DNA of 41,946 nt from a virus. Numbering within the stretch: the first letter of the stretch is position 1; every line of letters starts with the position of its first letter. Shown here piece after piece: positions 7,478 to 13,675 of this stretch. A program made the position numbers and the translations under genes. Under the pieces are notes generated by a model that was not told where the DNA came from, ran no database searches, and saw only the letters and a list, made by a program, of their open reading frames with translations. The stretch spans positions 1 to 41,946 of the IMG/VR virus record IMGVR_UViG_3300043449_000272. The stretch is one strand, 5' to 3'.

Positions 7478-8427
7478 TACCAGCCCTCAATTTTTCTAAT
7501 AACATCCATCTCTTTAACAAGAGGACCCAAGTTGTGCTTGTCTGCATTGTAGTGACGCTTAAAGAATTTGCTTTGCTCTGCATTAAATGTACAGATAGGT
7601 AGTCCTAATTTTGCATGCAATTCATCACCAATCAATTCAGCACTTAATTCGGCATTGTTGTTCTTGTATTTCTCCCACATAACGGGATAGTTATCAAACC
7701 ACATAACATTCTTGTGGTCCCAATCTGTAAGCATTGTCATGTAAGTACCAAGTCTTGCACCATAGATAGCCCACATACCGTTCTCTACATCTAGTCCAAC
7801 GTTGTGCCAAATAGTGAGGTTGTTTAGATTGCGTGATGCAACTCTTTCTTTAAAGTCATCTATACTGGGCTTTGCACCCCGATCAAGTACCATTTTGACA
7901 CCCTCACGGAATCCTGCTCTCCACGCTTGGAAGGGAGTATAATTCGGATACGTAGTTGAGTAGCAATCATACATTGCCCAGTATAGATTATCGGCAGAGT
8001 CCATACAGAAATCTACCTGCGTAGCGTCACTTCCGTCGCTAGTTTCATGTGTCTTCATATCAGCAACATATGATTTAGTCCAACTTGACATGCCACCGTT
8101 GCCATAACGCAACCCATTGATAGCATTAACTGCTCTCCAACGATATTGTGCAAGGTGATAGTTTGAGTCAAGACCAGTAAAGTCTAGTTGCATATTAAAA
8201 AACGATTCATCGGGCATGTTGTCACCATCAATTAGAATGAAACGTTCTGTATCGCTTATTTCACCTGCGGCTTTGTGTGCGGCGTCAGAACCTTTGACTC
8301 CGTCAACACGCTTTGCCCAAGGCACCATGTTCTTAATCTTTAGCCAAAATTCTTCTTTCTGCGGCTCATCATAACTTAGATAAATGCAGTCTAAGTCTGC
8401 TACATCAATGATATCATCGGAGTTCAT
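7477..8427 (-). CDS. GT-A-like glycosyltransferase family protein (316 aa)
   Basis: The N-terminal region reads like a GT-A nucleotide-sugar fold: a short strand (LDCIYLSYDEP, from residue 12), a basic stretch around AKRVDGVKG (38-46) and a strand ending in an acidic DGDN motif at residues 67-70 (ERFILIDGDN), where GT-A enzymes carry their metal-binding DxD. The rest is rich in aromatic residues (for example AQYRWRAVNAINGLRYGNGG and the YPNYTPFQAWRAGFREG region), compatible with acceptor binding. It overlaps the upstream small gene by 14 bases and the downstream radical SAM start by one base. A sugar transferase is the best guess; donor and acceptor are unknown. It could be an inactive fold-mate, since only the DxD-like motif is visible. 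Confidence 0.7.
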   Translation of the reverse strand: MNSDDIIDVADLDCIYLSYDEPQKEEFWLKIKNMVPWAKRVDGVKGSDAAHKAAGEISDTERFILIDGDNMPDESFFNMQLDFTGLDSNYHLAQYRWRAVNAINGLRYGNGGMSSWTKSYVADMKTHETSDGSDATQVDFCMDSADNLYWAMYDCYSTTYPNYTPFQAWRAGFREGVKMVLDRGAKPSIDDFKERVASRNLNNLTIWHNVGLDVENGMWAIYGARLGTYMTMLTDWDHKNVMWFDNYPVMWEKYKNNNAELSAELIGDELHAKLGLPICTFNAEQSKFFKRHYNADKHNLGPLVKEMDVIRKIEGW

Positions 8428-8761
8428 AAGTTTTTAATTTCCAATTTTGCTTCTTAATCTTTTTGTCTTTGGTAGTGAGAACAATACTTAAATCTTCGGC
8501 CGCGCAAGTTTGACCTTCATCATTTGGAACTAATTTAGAAACAACTGCGTTAGCACTAACTCTAATTATCTTTCCATCAAGTACTCTTACATCAGGTCTG
8601 CCTTCGGCATAAGTTTGTGAATCAATTACTACATAATTGCCTTCTAACTTTTCACAAGTGTATGTAACAACTTTGCCCTTATCATCATAGTAAAGTCTGA
8701 ATTCGGGCTTTACAATTTTGGGGGCTTCCCAAATTAAAATGTATTCTTCATCGTTATTCAT
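8414..8761 (-). CDS. Small protein of unknown function between GT-like genes (115 aa)
   Basis: I do not recognise its function. I choose the ATG at 8761 (protein begins MNNDEEYILIWEAPK) because GGAGA lies seven bases upstream; the longer in-frame start at 8785 would add eight residues without such a site. The protein looks beta-rich: FRLYYDDKGKVVTYTC, NYVVIDSQTY, DVRVLDGKIIRVS. Its C-terminus is Lys-rich (KDKKIKKQNWKLK). Two cysteines are present. It has no membrane segment or signal peptide. It overlaps its neighbours on both sides (8 and 14 bases), so it is made together with the GT-like proteins and may be an accessory subunit or a carrier; this is inference from position only. Confidence 0.8.
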   Translation of the reverse strand: MNNDEEYILIWEAPKIVKPEFRLYYDDKGKVVTYTCEKLEGNYVVIDSQTYAEGRPDVRVLDGKIIRVSANAVVSKLVPNDEGQTCAAEDLSIVLTTKDKKIKKQNWKLKTYELR

Positions 8762-9512
8762 TTGTATTCTCCAGTATTGTATCACAGAAGTCTTTCAAAT
8801 GATAGTGGAAAGGATACATTTGTGGAATAGTATTTACTCGTAGTGTATTGGGTAATATTTCGTAAACTAATACATCTCTCCAGTCTTCACTAGGAGTTCC
8901 ATTAATAAACTGCTTCATGTGAATCATTGACATATCTTTAAAGTTAGGAAGTGTAGTATGCTCTACGCCAATGATGTGACATGCTAGTGCGTATACCCAA
9001 TCTGTTGTTGCTAATTCGTCTTTGTTACACTTTAAGATAGCACGATACTCATCCCAATTTTCAAAGATATCTCTGACAACTTTGAAAAACTGTTCTGCAC
9101 GTTCACTCTTCTTAAAATAAGTTAATCCGTTATATGTGTCTGGTAACTTGTTATCATCAATGAATCTACGATATGCACGAACAGGAGTAATCTCTTGTTT
9201 AAAGTTTCGTGCTGTAGTTGATACTACTACATCACGTTCTTTAAGAACGTCCCACCAATAGTCGATTGACTTTGGTAGATACATATCTGCTTCTAATTTG
9301 ATTGTATATTCATAAGGACTTGCTTCATATACTTGCCAGTCATTTTGTAACTTCCAATCAGTATCAACTGCTTGATCGCCATATGGTAACATTTCAGTGG
9401 TAATGATTGTTACGTTTGCATTAGGCATAACGTTTTTAATACTACGTTCTAATGCTTTAGCGCATTTAACATAGTCATTACCCTGTGCCATGATTACAAA
9501 GCCTTTATCCAT
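8754..9512 (-). CDS. GT-A-like glycosyltransferase family protein (252 aa)
   Basis: Begins MDKGFVIMAQGNDYVKCAKAL, a typical first strand and helix of a GT-A fold, followed by a second strand NVTIIT (residues 33-38) and an acidic EADM motif at 74-77 (YTIKLEADMYLP) in the DxD position. A later segment, LTYFKKSERAEQFFKVV, matches a block in the next upstream gene (VIMFRKSDRAEQIFKCL), so the two are paralogs. Histidines near the C-terminus (IHMKQF, FHYHLKDF) could help bind metal, as in GT8-like enzymes. AAGGGA lies upstream of the ATG, which overlaps the upstream gene by 8 bases. It probably transfers a sugar; donor and acceptor unknown. The E-A-D instead of D-x-D weakens a claim of activity. 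Confidence 0.72.
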   Translation of the reverse strand: MDKGFVIMAQGNDYVKCAKALERSIKNVMPNANVTIITTEMLPYGDQAVDTDWKLQNDWQVYEASPYEYTIKLEADMYLPKSIDYWWDVLKERDVVVSTTARNFKQEITPVRAYRRFIDDNKLPDTYNGLTYFKKSERAEQFFKVVRDIFENWDEYRAILKCNKDELATTDWVYALACHIIGVEHTTLPNFKDMSMIHMKQFINGTPSEDWRDVLVYEILPNTLRVNTIPQMYPFHYHLKDFCDTILENTNE

Positions 9513-10317
9513 TGTGAATAATCCCTTCGAATAAGTCTTTGTTCATTAAGTGAAAGTCCATATCTTTCATAGTAATGTATTCTTTACGAATTTTACCTCG
9601 TTGCCAGTTATCAAACATCACCGTATATTCAGTATTGAATTCGGAATTAACATTAGGATAAATTTGCGTATTTTTTCCAACGTGCAATAAATCCCAAGGA
9701 ATAACATCGCGGGAATCACTACTATGGCCGTTAGCAATACGGAGGGCAAGAGTAAGAGCGTAATCGTTGCGATATACACCGGCGATAAAATTATGAATGT
9801 TGGCGTAGTGTTCATAGTTCTTTTGTACCATTTCTAAACATTTAAAAATTTGTTCTGCTCTGTCACTTTTTCTAAACATGATAACAGTTGCCCACAATGT
9901 TTCATAACTATATGCTGATAATAATTCTTGTGATACTTTAGGATGCATTAGAAAACTTGTTCTATCGTGACAACAGAATTCAGTATCGATATCAAAGAGT
10001 GTTAGTAACTTTTTAGAGTTGACAACATAGTCAACGTCTAGTAGAATGGTTTCATCATATGGACTTAAATCATAGGCCATATAACGACCTTTATTGATCC
10101 ACATCCCCCAATCACGGAAATTGTTTTTGTCAGGGACTACTTTAATAATCTTATCCCAAACTCCGTCTTCCACATCTTTGGGCAAAGATGCTTTATCAGT
10201 TACAATAGTAACTGGTAGATTTAAAAAGTGCCTAACTCGTTTGGCAGTATGTTCTGCCATTTCATAATAATTGTATTTAGGTGAGTTAAACGCAAATAGT
10301 ATTACGCCTCGACTCAT
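9505..10317 (-). CDS. GT-A-like glycosyltransferase family protein (270 aa)
   Basis: Opens with MSRGVILFAFNSPKYNYYEMA, then LPVTIVTD (residues 34-41), and carries a good DxD motif DVD at residues 94-96 in ETILLDVDYVV, the usual metal/nucleotide-sugar site of GT-A folds. RKSDRAEQIF is shared with the downstream 252-residue paralog. DFHLMNKDL near the C-terminus places a His in the position where such folds often have a metal ligand. The protein start overlaps the upstream small gene by 4 bases (ATGA), so translation is likely coupled. It stands near the head of the accessory island, directly after the fibre genes, which makes fibre or host-surface glycosylation plausible but unproven. Confidence 0.75.
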   Translation of the reverse strand: MSRGVILFAFNSPKYNYYEMAEHTAKRVRHFLNLPVTIVTDKASLPKDVEDGVWDKIIKVVPDKNNFRDWGMWINKGRYMAYDLSPYDETILLDVDYVVNSKKLLTLFDIDTEFCCHDRTSFLMHPKVSQELLSAYSYETLWATVIMFRKSDRAEQIFKCLEMVQKNYEHYANIHNFIAGVYRNDYALTLALRIANGHSSDSRDVIPWDLLHVGKNTQIYPNVNSEFNTEYTVMFDNWQRGKIRKEYITMKDMDFHLMNKDLFEGIIHNG

Positions 10318-10619
10318 CTTTTAGACTCTAGTTCTTTCCACTCAGCATGCCATTCATACATAACAGAATGATATACATTTGTTAACTTATCCAATAAATC
10401 ATCACGATTTACTTCAACTGGATTATCAAAAGTGTCTATCATTACCAACTTAGTAACATTACTTGATTGTAAAAAGGCAATGGTTTGTTGATCGGCTTTC
10501 CACAAGCCGCCCTGTTCTGCAATGATTAGTTTATTGTTGTATTTCTCTGCGAGATATGCTTTTGCAGAGTTATGATTAAATCTGGCTTTTGCGTCTGCTA
10601 TTAAAGTTTTGGTATCCAT
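10314..10619 (-). CDS. Small conserved phage-type protein, function unknown (101 aa)
   Basis: A basic, largely helical protein beginning MDTKTLIADAKARFNHNSAKAY, with a central KLIIAEQGGLWKAD segment and a short beta segment LVMIDTFDNPVEVNRDDLL, ending in a Trp-rich helix (YEWHAEWKELESKR). I recall close relatives in marine T4-like phages, but no assigned function. It sits immediately after the fibre genes, where many phages place a fibre-assembly chaperone; this is a positional guess only. AGGAGTG lies upstream of the ATG, but both the Shine-Dalgarno and the start codon fall inside a perfect inverted repeat, suggesting translational control. It overlaps the downstream GT-like start by 4 bases. 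Confidence 0.82.
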   Translation of the reverse strand: MDTKTLIADAKARFNHNSAKAYLAEKYNNKLIIAEQGGLWKADQQTIAFLQSSNVTKLVMIDTFDNPVEVNRDDLLDKLTNVYHSVMYEWHAEWKELESKR

Positions 10620-10652
10620 CTTACACTCCTAAGAGTATTTAGATGGATACCA
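10610..10652 (-). promoter_or_regulatory. Perfect 12-bp inverted repeat enclosing the ribosome binding site and start codon
   Basis: On the minus strand TGGTATCCATCT (10652-10641) and AGATGGATACCA (10621-10610) are exact inverted repeats separated by 19 bases. The right arm contains the ATG of the 101-residue gene, and the loop holds its AGGAGTG ribosome binding site. In mRNA the start codon would be paired. No T-run follows, so it is not a classical terminator. The left arm also carries a four-codon ORF (ATGGTATCCATCTAA). It marks the border between structural genes and the accessory island, in the widest gene gap of the window. Confidence 0.65.
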
Positions 10653-10670
10653 TGTAGTGCCTAAAAAAGA

Positions 10671-11624
10671 TTATGAACCAGATACAGTGCCTGCTAGGGT
10701 AATTGCACCCCAACTGTTTGCAATGTTAGTTGTTTCGGGAAGAGATAATGTCATAGTAGTTGCCGAACCTGATGATGCGGCTAGACCATCTGGAACTTCG
10801 TCCCAAATAGTATAAATTGTGATAACTGAACCGGCATCACCGTTTGAACCAACTGTACCATTTGACTTAGCAATAAAGCGAATAAATGTACCTAAATATC
10901 CGGCTGGGCCAGTACTTGCAGTTTGAGTAAACACTGTTGCGTTGGCAGTTGTCATACCATAATAGCCTTTAGTAGAATCTACAGTAGGAGCATTACCACC
11001 TCCACCAACTTTCTGAATACCAGCGTATGATGTTCCAACAATACTAACAGTACCTGATGTTGGTGCTGACTGAACTACAGTACCGACGTTACTTGCTAAG
11101 TTGTTAAGCAATAAGTTGATACCTGTACCACCGGGATGCGATACTGTCATTTTAATTTGACCACCTGAGTTAAAGAAGTAACGTGCGGCATCGCCATTAG
11201 CAAAAGTTGCAGTATGTGTAAAGGTTAATTGATTTGACCATGCTGAACCATAAGTAGCAGTGTTAGATGTTGTTGAACCTTGTGTGGCTGCGTTAAGTCT
11301 ACTTCCATAAACTGTTTGCAAATTAGTAGGAATAGCAGATAAGAAGGTAACAGTACCACCTGCTGTTGGTGCAGTAACAGAAGTAATTGTTGATCCTTGA
11401 TGGGTTGCGGCGCTCGCCGTATTTGTCACAAGTGCGTTCCATTGACCCGTAGCAACTACCGTATTTCCTACTGCAACGTTAGCAACTGCGGTTTGACCAT
11501 ATCCGGCTGTACCGCCACCTGTTGCCCATGTAGCATTCAGTGTATTAGCAGTTGTAGTTGGGTTACCCCCTACGAACGTGTTAAAGTCTGATGCTTGAAT
11601 TAATCCAAATTGTGCGTATGCCAT
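10671..11624 (-). CDS. Tail fibre or virion structural protein (317 aa)
   Basis: Composed mainly of Gly, Thr, Ala, Ser and Asn, with no cysteine seen and no membrane segment, typical of beta-rich trimeric fibre proteins. The N-terminus MAYAQFGLIQASDFNTFVGG followed by GYGQTAV, a GQWNALV segment and THQGSTI matches, from memory, a family of small structural proteins of marine T4-like phages. The C-terminal region contains GTFIRFIAKSNG and YTIWDEVPDG, probably a compact folded tip. It starts 12 bases after the 406-residue fibre gene with AGGAA upstream of ATG. Its role as a baseplate- or fibre-attached virion protein is an inference from composition and position, and no receptor-binding specificity can be read. 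Confidence 0.72.
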   Translation of the reverse strand: MAYAQFGLIQASDFNTFVGGNPTTTANTLNATWATGGGTAGYGQTAVANVAVGNTVVATGQWNALVTNTASAATHQGSTITSVTAPTAGGTVTFLSAIPTNLQTVYGSRLNAATQGSTTSNTATYGSAWSNQLTFTHTATFANGDAARYFFNSGGQIKMTVSHPGGTGINLLLNNLASNVGTVVQSAPTSGTVSIVGTSYAGIQKVGGGGNAPTVDSTKGYYGMTTANATVFTQTASTGPAGYLGTFIRFIAKSNGTVGSNGDAGSVITIYTIWDEVPDGLAASSGSATTMTLSLPETTNIANSWGAITLAGTVSGS

Positions 11625-11636
11625 TTTTTATTCCTA

Positions 11637-12857
11637 TTATCTAATCGTGACGATGGCTTCTACAAAGCCTAAATCATCAGTTGTTTTGTCTTCTAACGCT
11701 CTACCAATAGTATTGAATGCAGATGCTTCACCTGGATTAGCACCACGTGCTATGCCTTCGCCAGCACTGACAAGACGCTGACCTTTTGTAATTTTACCTG
11801 TAACTTTAACTTGTACACGACCTGACACCGCGACCGGTGGGTGAGTCTTATCATCACCTGCGCCTGCATTCATCAAGTACGCCGCAGTATCAGAGATAAC
11901 ACCAAAAATGTCATCTGACAATTCATATTGAACTGCGGTGATTTCTTTGTCACCACCAAGTTGAACAACTGTACCCGGAGCATATTCTTCGTCGGCTGCG
12001 AAACGCTCGGCCAAGTCAGCGTATGTTGCTTGCATTCTAGAACCAGCACTTAGAGTCCAGTTACCAGTTAGTGTACCTGCAGTAGTATTTGCACCAGTTG
12101 TAAGAACAGTTGCTTGAGTTTGTACAGTAAGAATGTTACCACCATAAACAGTTAGATAACTTGCAACGTTTGTGTTGCTATATGTACCAGCGAATGAGAT
12201 TGGATCACCGTTTGCATACATGTACTTGTCAGTACGAATACCAAACAAGTTACCAGTGTTATTAATGTAAATACCACCTGTATTGAAGACAACAGCATTA
12301 GCATTATTACCGCCTGCAGAACCATTGATTGTCCAAACACCAGTCAACGTACCTGCGGTAGTTGCTGATCCGGTTGTGATAGCAGTAGTAGTTAGTGTAC
12401 CAATATTTGCGGCAGTGATATTTGCTTGTGCGATGTTAGCATTTGCAGAGATTGAAAGATAACTTGCGGTGAATACGTTTGCAGTCACTTCATTAGTTGC
12501 AGATAAGTTATTTGAAGAAAGATTTCCAGTAACTGTGACTGCACCGAATGATGTATTACCACCTGATGATGTAGCAGTTAGTGCTAACCATGCTAGAGCA
12601 TTGCCCTCACCGTCTGTTGGACACACATAAAGAGTACTATTGTTGGTGTTGTACCAAAGTTGACCTCGCAGTGGGTTTGGGGGAGGGGTAGTATCTGCAA
12701 AGTTTTCCATTGCGTGGACAAAGTTTGTGTCCAAAGACTGCCCGTAACCGGCGTAGTTTCTACCCGGTAAACCCAAAGAAGTACTAGTCGTATTAATAGT
12801 ACCATCAGCAATGGTAGTTAGGACTGTACCATCACTTTTTACAATTGTATATGCCAT
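11637..12857 (-). CDS. Tail fibre protein with a C-terminal DLAERF-type domain (406 aa)
   Basis: The N-terminal 85 residues (MAYTIVKSDGTVLTTIADG, GLPGRNYAGYGQSL, PPPNPLRGQLWYNT) match, from memory, the attachment region of fibre proteins in T4-like marine phages. The middle is Thr/Asn/Gly/Ala-rich with a repeated TTAGTLTGxWT unit, a fibrous shaft. From about residue 280 a distinct domain starts (ADLAERFAADEEYAPGTVV, later FGVISDTAAYLM, VAVSGRVQVKVTG, IGRALEDK). This domain type ends many phage fibres and is reminiscent of the Peptidase_G2/chaperone-type C-terminal domains that trimerise and may self-cleave; I cannot confirm cleavage. GGAGTGA lies upstream of the ATG, and a GATAAATA element lies 22 bases before the start. 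Confidence 0.8.
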   Translation of the reverse strand: MAYTIVKSDGTVLTTIADGTINTTSTSLGLPGRNYAGYGQSLDTNFVHAMENFADTTPPPNPLRGQLWYNTNNSTLYVCPTDGEGNALAWLALTATSSGGNTSFGAVTVTGNLSSNNLSATNEVTANVFTASYLSISANANIAQANITAANIGTLTTTAITTGSATTAGTLTGVWTINGSAGGNNANAVVFNTGGIYINNTGNLFGIRTDKYMYANGDPISFAGTYSNTNVASYLTVYGGNILTVQTQATVLTTGANTTAGTLTGNWTLSAGSRMQATYADLAERFAADEEYAPGTVVQLGGDKEITAVQYELSDDIFGVISDTAAYLMNAGAGDDKTHPPVAVSGRVQVKVTGKITKGQRLVSAGEGIARGANPGEASAFNTIGRALEDKTTDDLGFVEAIVTIR

Positions 12858-12879
12858 TTTTCAATCACTCCGTTATCTT

Positions 12880-12887
12880 TATTTATC
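12880..12887 (-). promoter_or_regulatory. GATAAATA late-promoter-like element before the fibre gene
   Basis: Minus-strand GATAAATA lies in the 30-base gap between the 206-residue gene and the 406-residue fibre gene, directly after the TAA stop and 22 bases before the ATG, leaving room for a short leader with GGAGTGA. The core matches T4-type late promoters (TATAAATA) at seven of eight positions. Of the five copies in the window, this and the one before gp6 have the best promoter geometry. There is no experimental support. Confidence 0.4.
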
Positions 12888-13508
12888 TTAGATAGTAACC
12901 AAATTAGTTAGACTCTGAATTCTAACTGTATAATCGATCTGAATCTGTCTGTTCAACGATTTTTGAACAGGGTGAAAAATTACATGCGTCAATAGACGGG
13001 TAATTATGTCACCGTTACTGTCTGTTCCATAGTTGGCCAACAGACCTAATTCGTCAAATGTGTAAGAACTATCAGTTTGTGTGCTGTTATCAAACGCTGC
13101 CTGTCCTGAAGGTTCACCATAATCTAACAAACATTGAACTAGAATGTCAGTATAAACACGACCTGTGGTGTGAAAAACTGTCATTTTGTTACGTGTTGGG
13201 TCTAAGTTGAAAACGCTGGTATCGTCTACAATCTTCTCGTAAGTTTGGTTGTATAGAGCGGCGTTCTGACCGGTCACGTTAGGTGGCAAATAAGTGATTA
13301 CGCCAGTTTCATCAACTGATGCACCACCATTACCAAAAGCCATTTGATAGATTTCTCCATAACCACGACTACTCAGAGTATCAGCGATAGCCTCTGACAT
13401 ATTCTCGTAGTTGATAGCATTTTTCTTTTCTACGAAAATTTCCCCGTTATTAGGGTCGTAAATCTTAAGAAAACCCTCAACTTTATACGATAACGTAATC
13501 AAAGACAT
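12888..13508 (-). CDS. Conserved virion-type protein of T4-like marine phages (206 aa)
   Basis: Begins MSLITLSYKVEGFLKIYDPN and continues with KKNAINYENMSEAIADTL, YQMAFGNGGASVDETGVITYL and, at the C-terminus, HVIFHPVQKSLNRQIQIDYTVRI. I recall this family from structural gene clusters of marine T4-like phages; the exact function is not known to me. The pattern is beta-rich with no membrane segment. GAGGGG precedes the ATG, which overlaps the stop of the 50-residue gene by one base (TAATG). Its first 30 residues resemble the C-terminal half of that small protein (KI-DPN--E----K), suggesting a shared domain. Position after the giant baseplate-type gene and before fibre genes suggests a connector or short-fibre component. 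Confidence 0.75.
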   Translation of the reverse strand: MSLITLSYKVEGFLKIYDPNNGEIFVEKKNAINYENMSEAIADTLSSRGYGEIYQMAFGNGGASVDETGVITYLPPNVTGQNAALYNQTYEKIVDDTSVFNLDPTRNKMTVFHTTGRVYTDILVQCLLDYGEPSGQAAFDNSTQTDSSYTFDELGLLANYGTDSNGDIITRLLTHVIFHPVQKSLNRQIQIDYTVRIQSLTNLVTI

Positions 13509-13660
13509 TAATCATCCCCTCTTTTATGAAGTATTACTTCTTTCGAATTCGGATCAAAAATCTTCACACTAGAAGAGAAGTAAAATCCACCAACTTCATT
13601 GGGTTTAGGACCAGGACGGTCAACTTGATTTCCTTCACTTTTTGATTTATATTCATTCAT
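13508..13660 (-). CDS. Small protein sharing a motif with its neighbour (50 aa)
   Basis: A short frame from ATG at 13660 to TAA at 13508-13510 encodes MNEYKSKSEGNQVDRPGPKP followed by NEVGGFYFSSSVKIFDPNSK and EVILHKRGDD. It fills the space between the giant gene and the 206-residue gene exactly: it starts 15 bases after the giant gene stop and ends in a TAATG overlap with the next start. The GF-----VKIFDPN--E----K pattern is also found at residues 12-30 of the 206-residue protein, so it looks like a real, related small structural protein and not chance. The ribosome binding site is weak (AAAGAA), and a GATAAATA element lies just upstream. Function unknown; basic C-terminus, no membrane segment. 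Confidence 0.75.
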   Translation of the reverse strand: MNEYKSKSEGNQVDRPGPKPNEVGGFYFSSSVKIFDPNSKEVILHKRGDD

Positions 13661-13665
13661 TTCTT

Positions 13666-13673
13666 TATTTATC
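13666..13673 (-). promoter_or_regulatory. GATAAATA element after the giant gene
   Basis: Minus-strand GATAAATA stands 2 bases after the stop of the 6404-residue gene and 5 bases before the ATG of the 50-residue gene, in the longer string TGATAAATAAAG, which is nearly identical to the AGATAAATAAAG before the 406-residue fibre gene. It resembles a T4-type late promoter core. As a promoter it would start transcription inside the small gene and serve the 206-residue gene better than the 50-residue one. Confidence 0.35.
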
Positions 13674-13675
13674 AT

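Noticed and set aside
9618-9815. 65-codon hydrophobic minus-strand frame within a GT-like gene
   Set aside because: Its hydrophobic look comes from frame-shifted reading of the GT-like gene, which is well supported; no independent start signal.
10610-10652. Reading the inverted repeat as a rho-independent terminator
   Set aside because: No T-run follows the stem on the minus strand, and the stem contains the start codon of the next gene, so ending transcription there is unlikely to be its main role.
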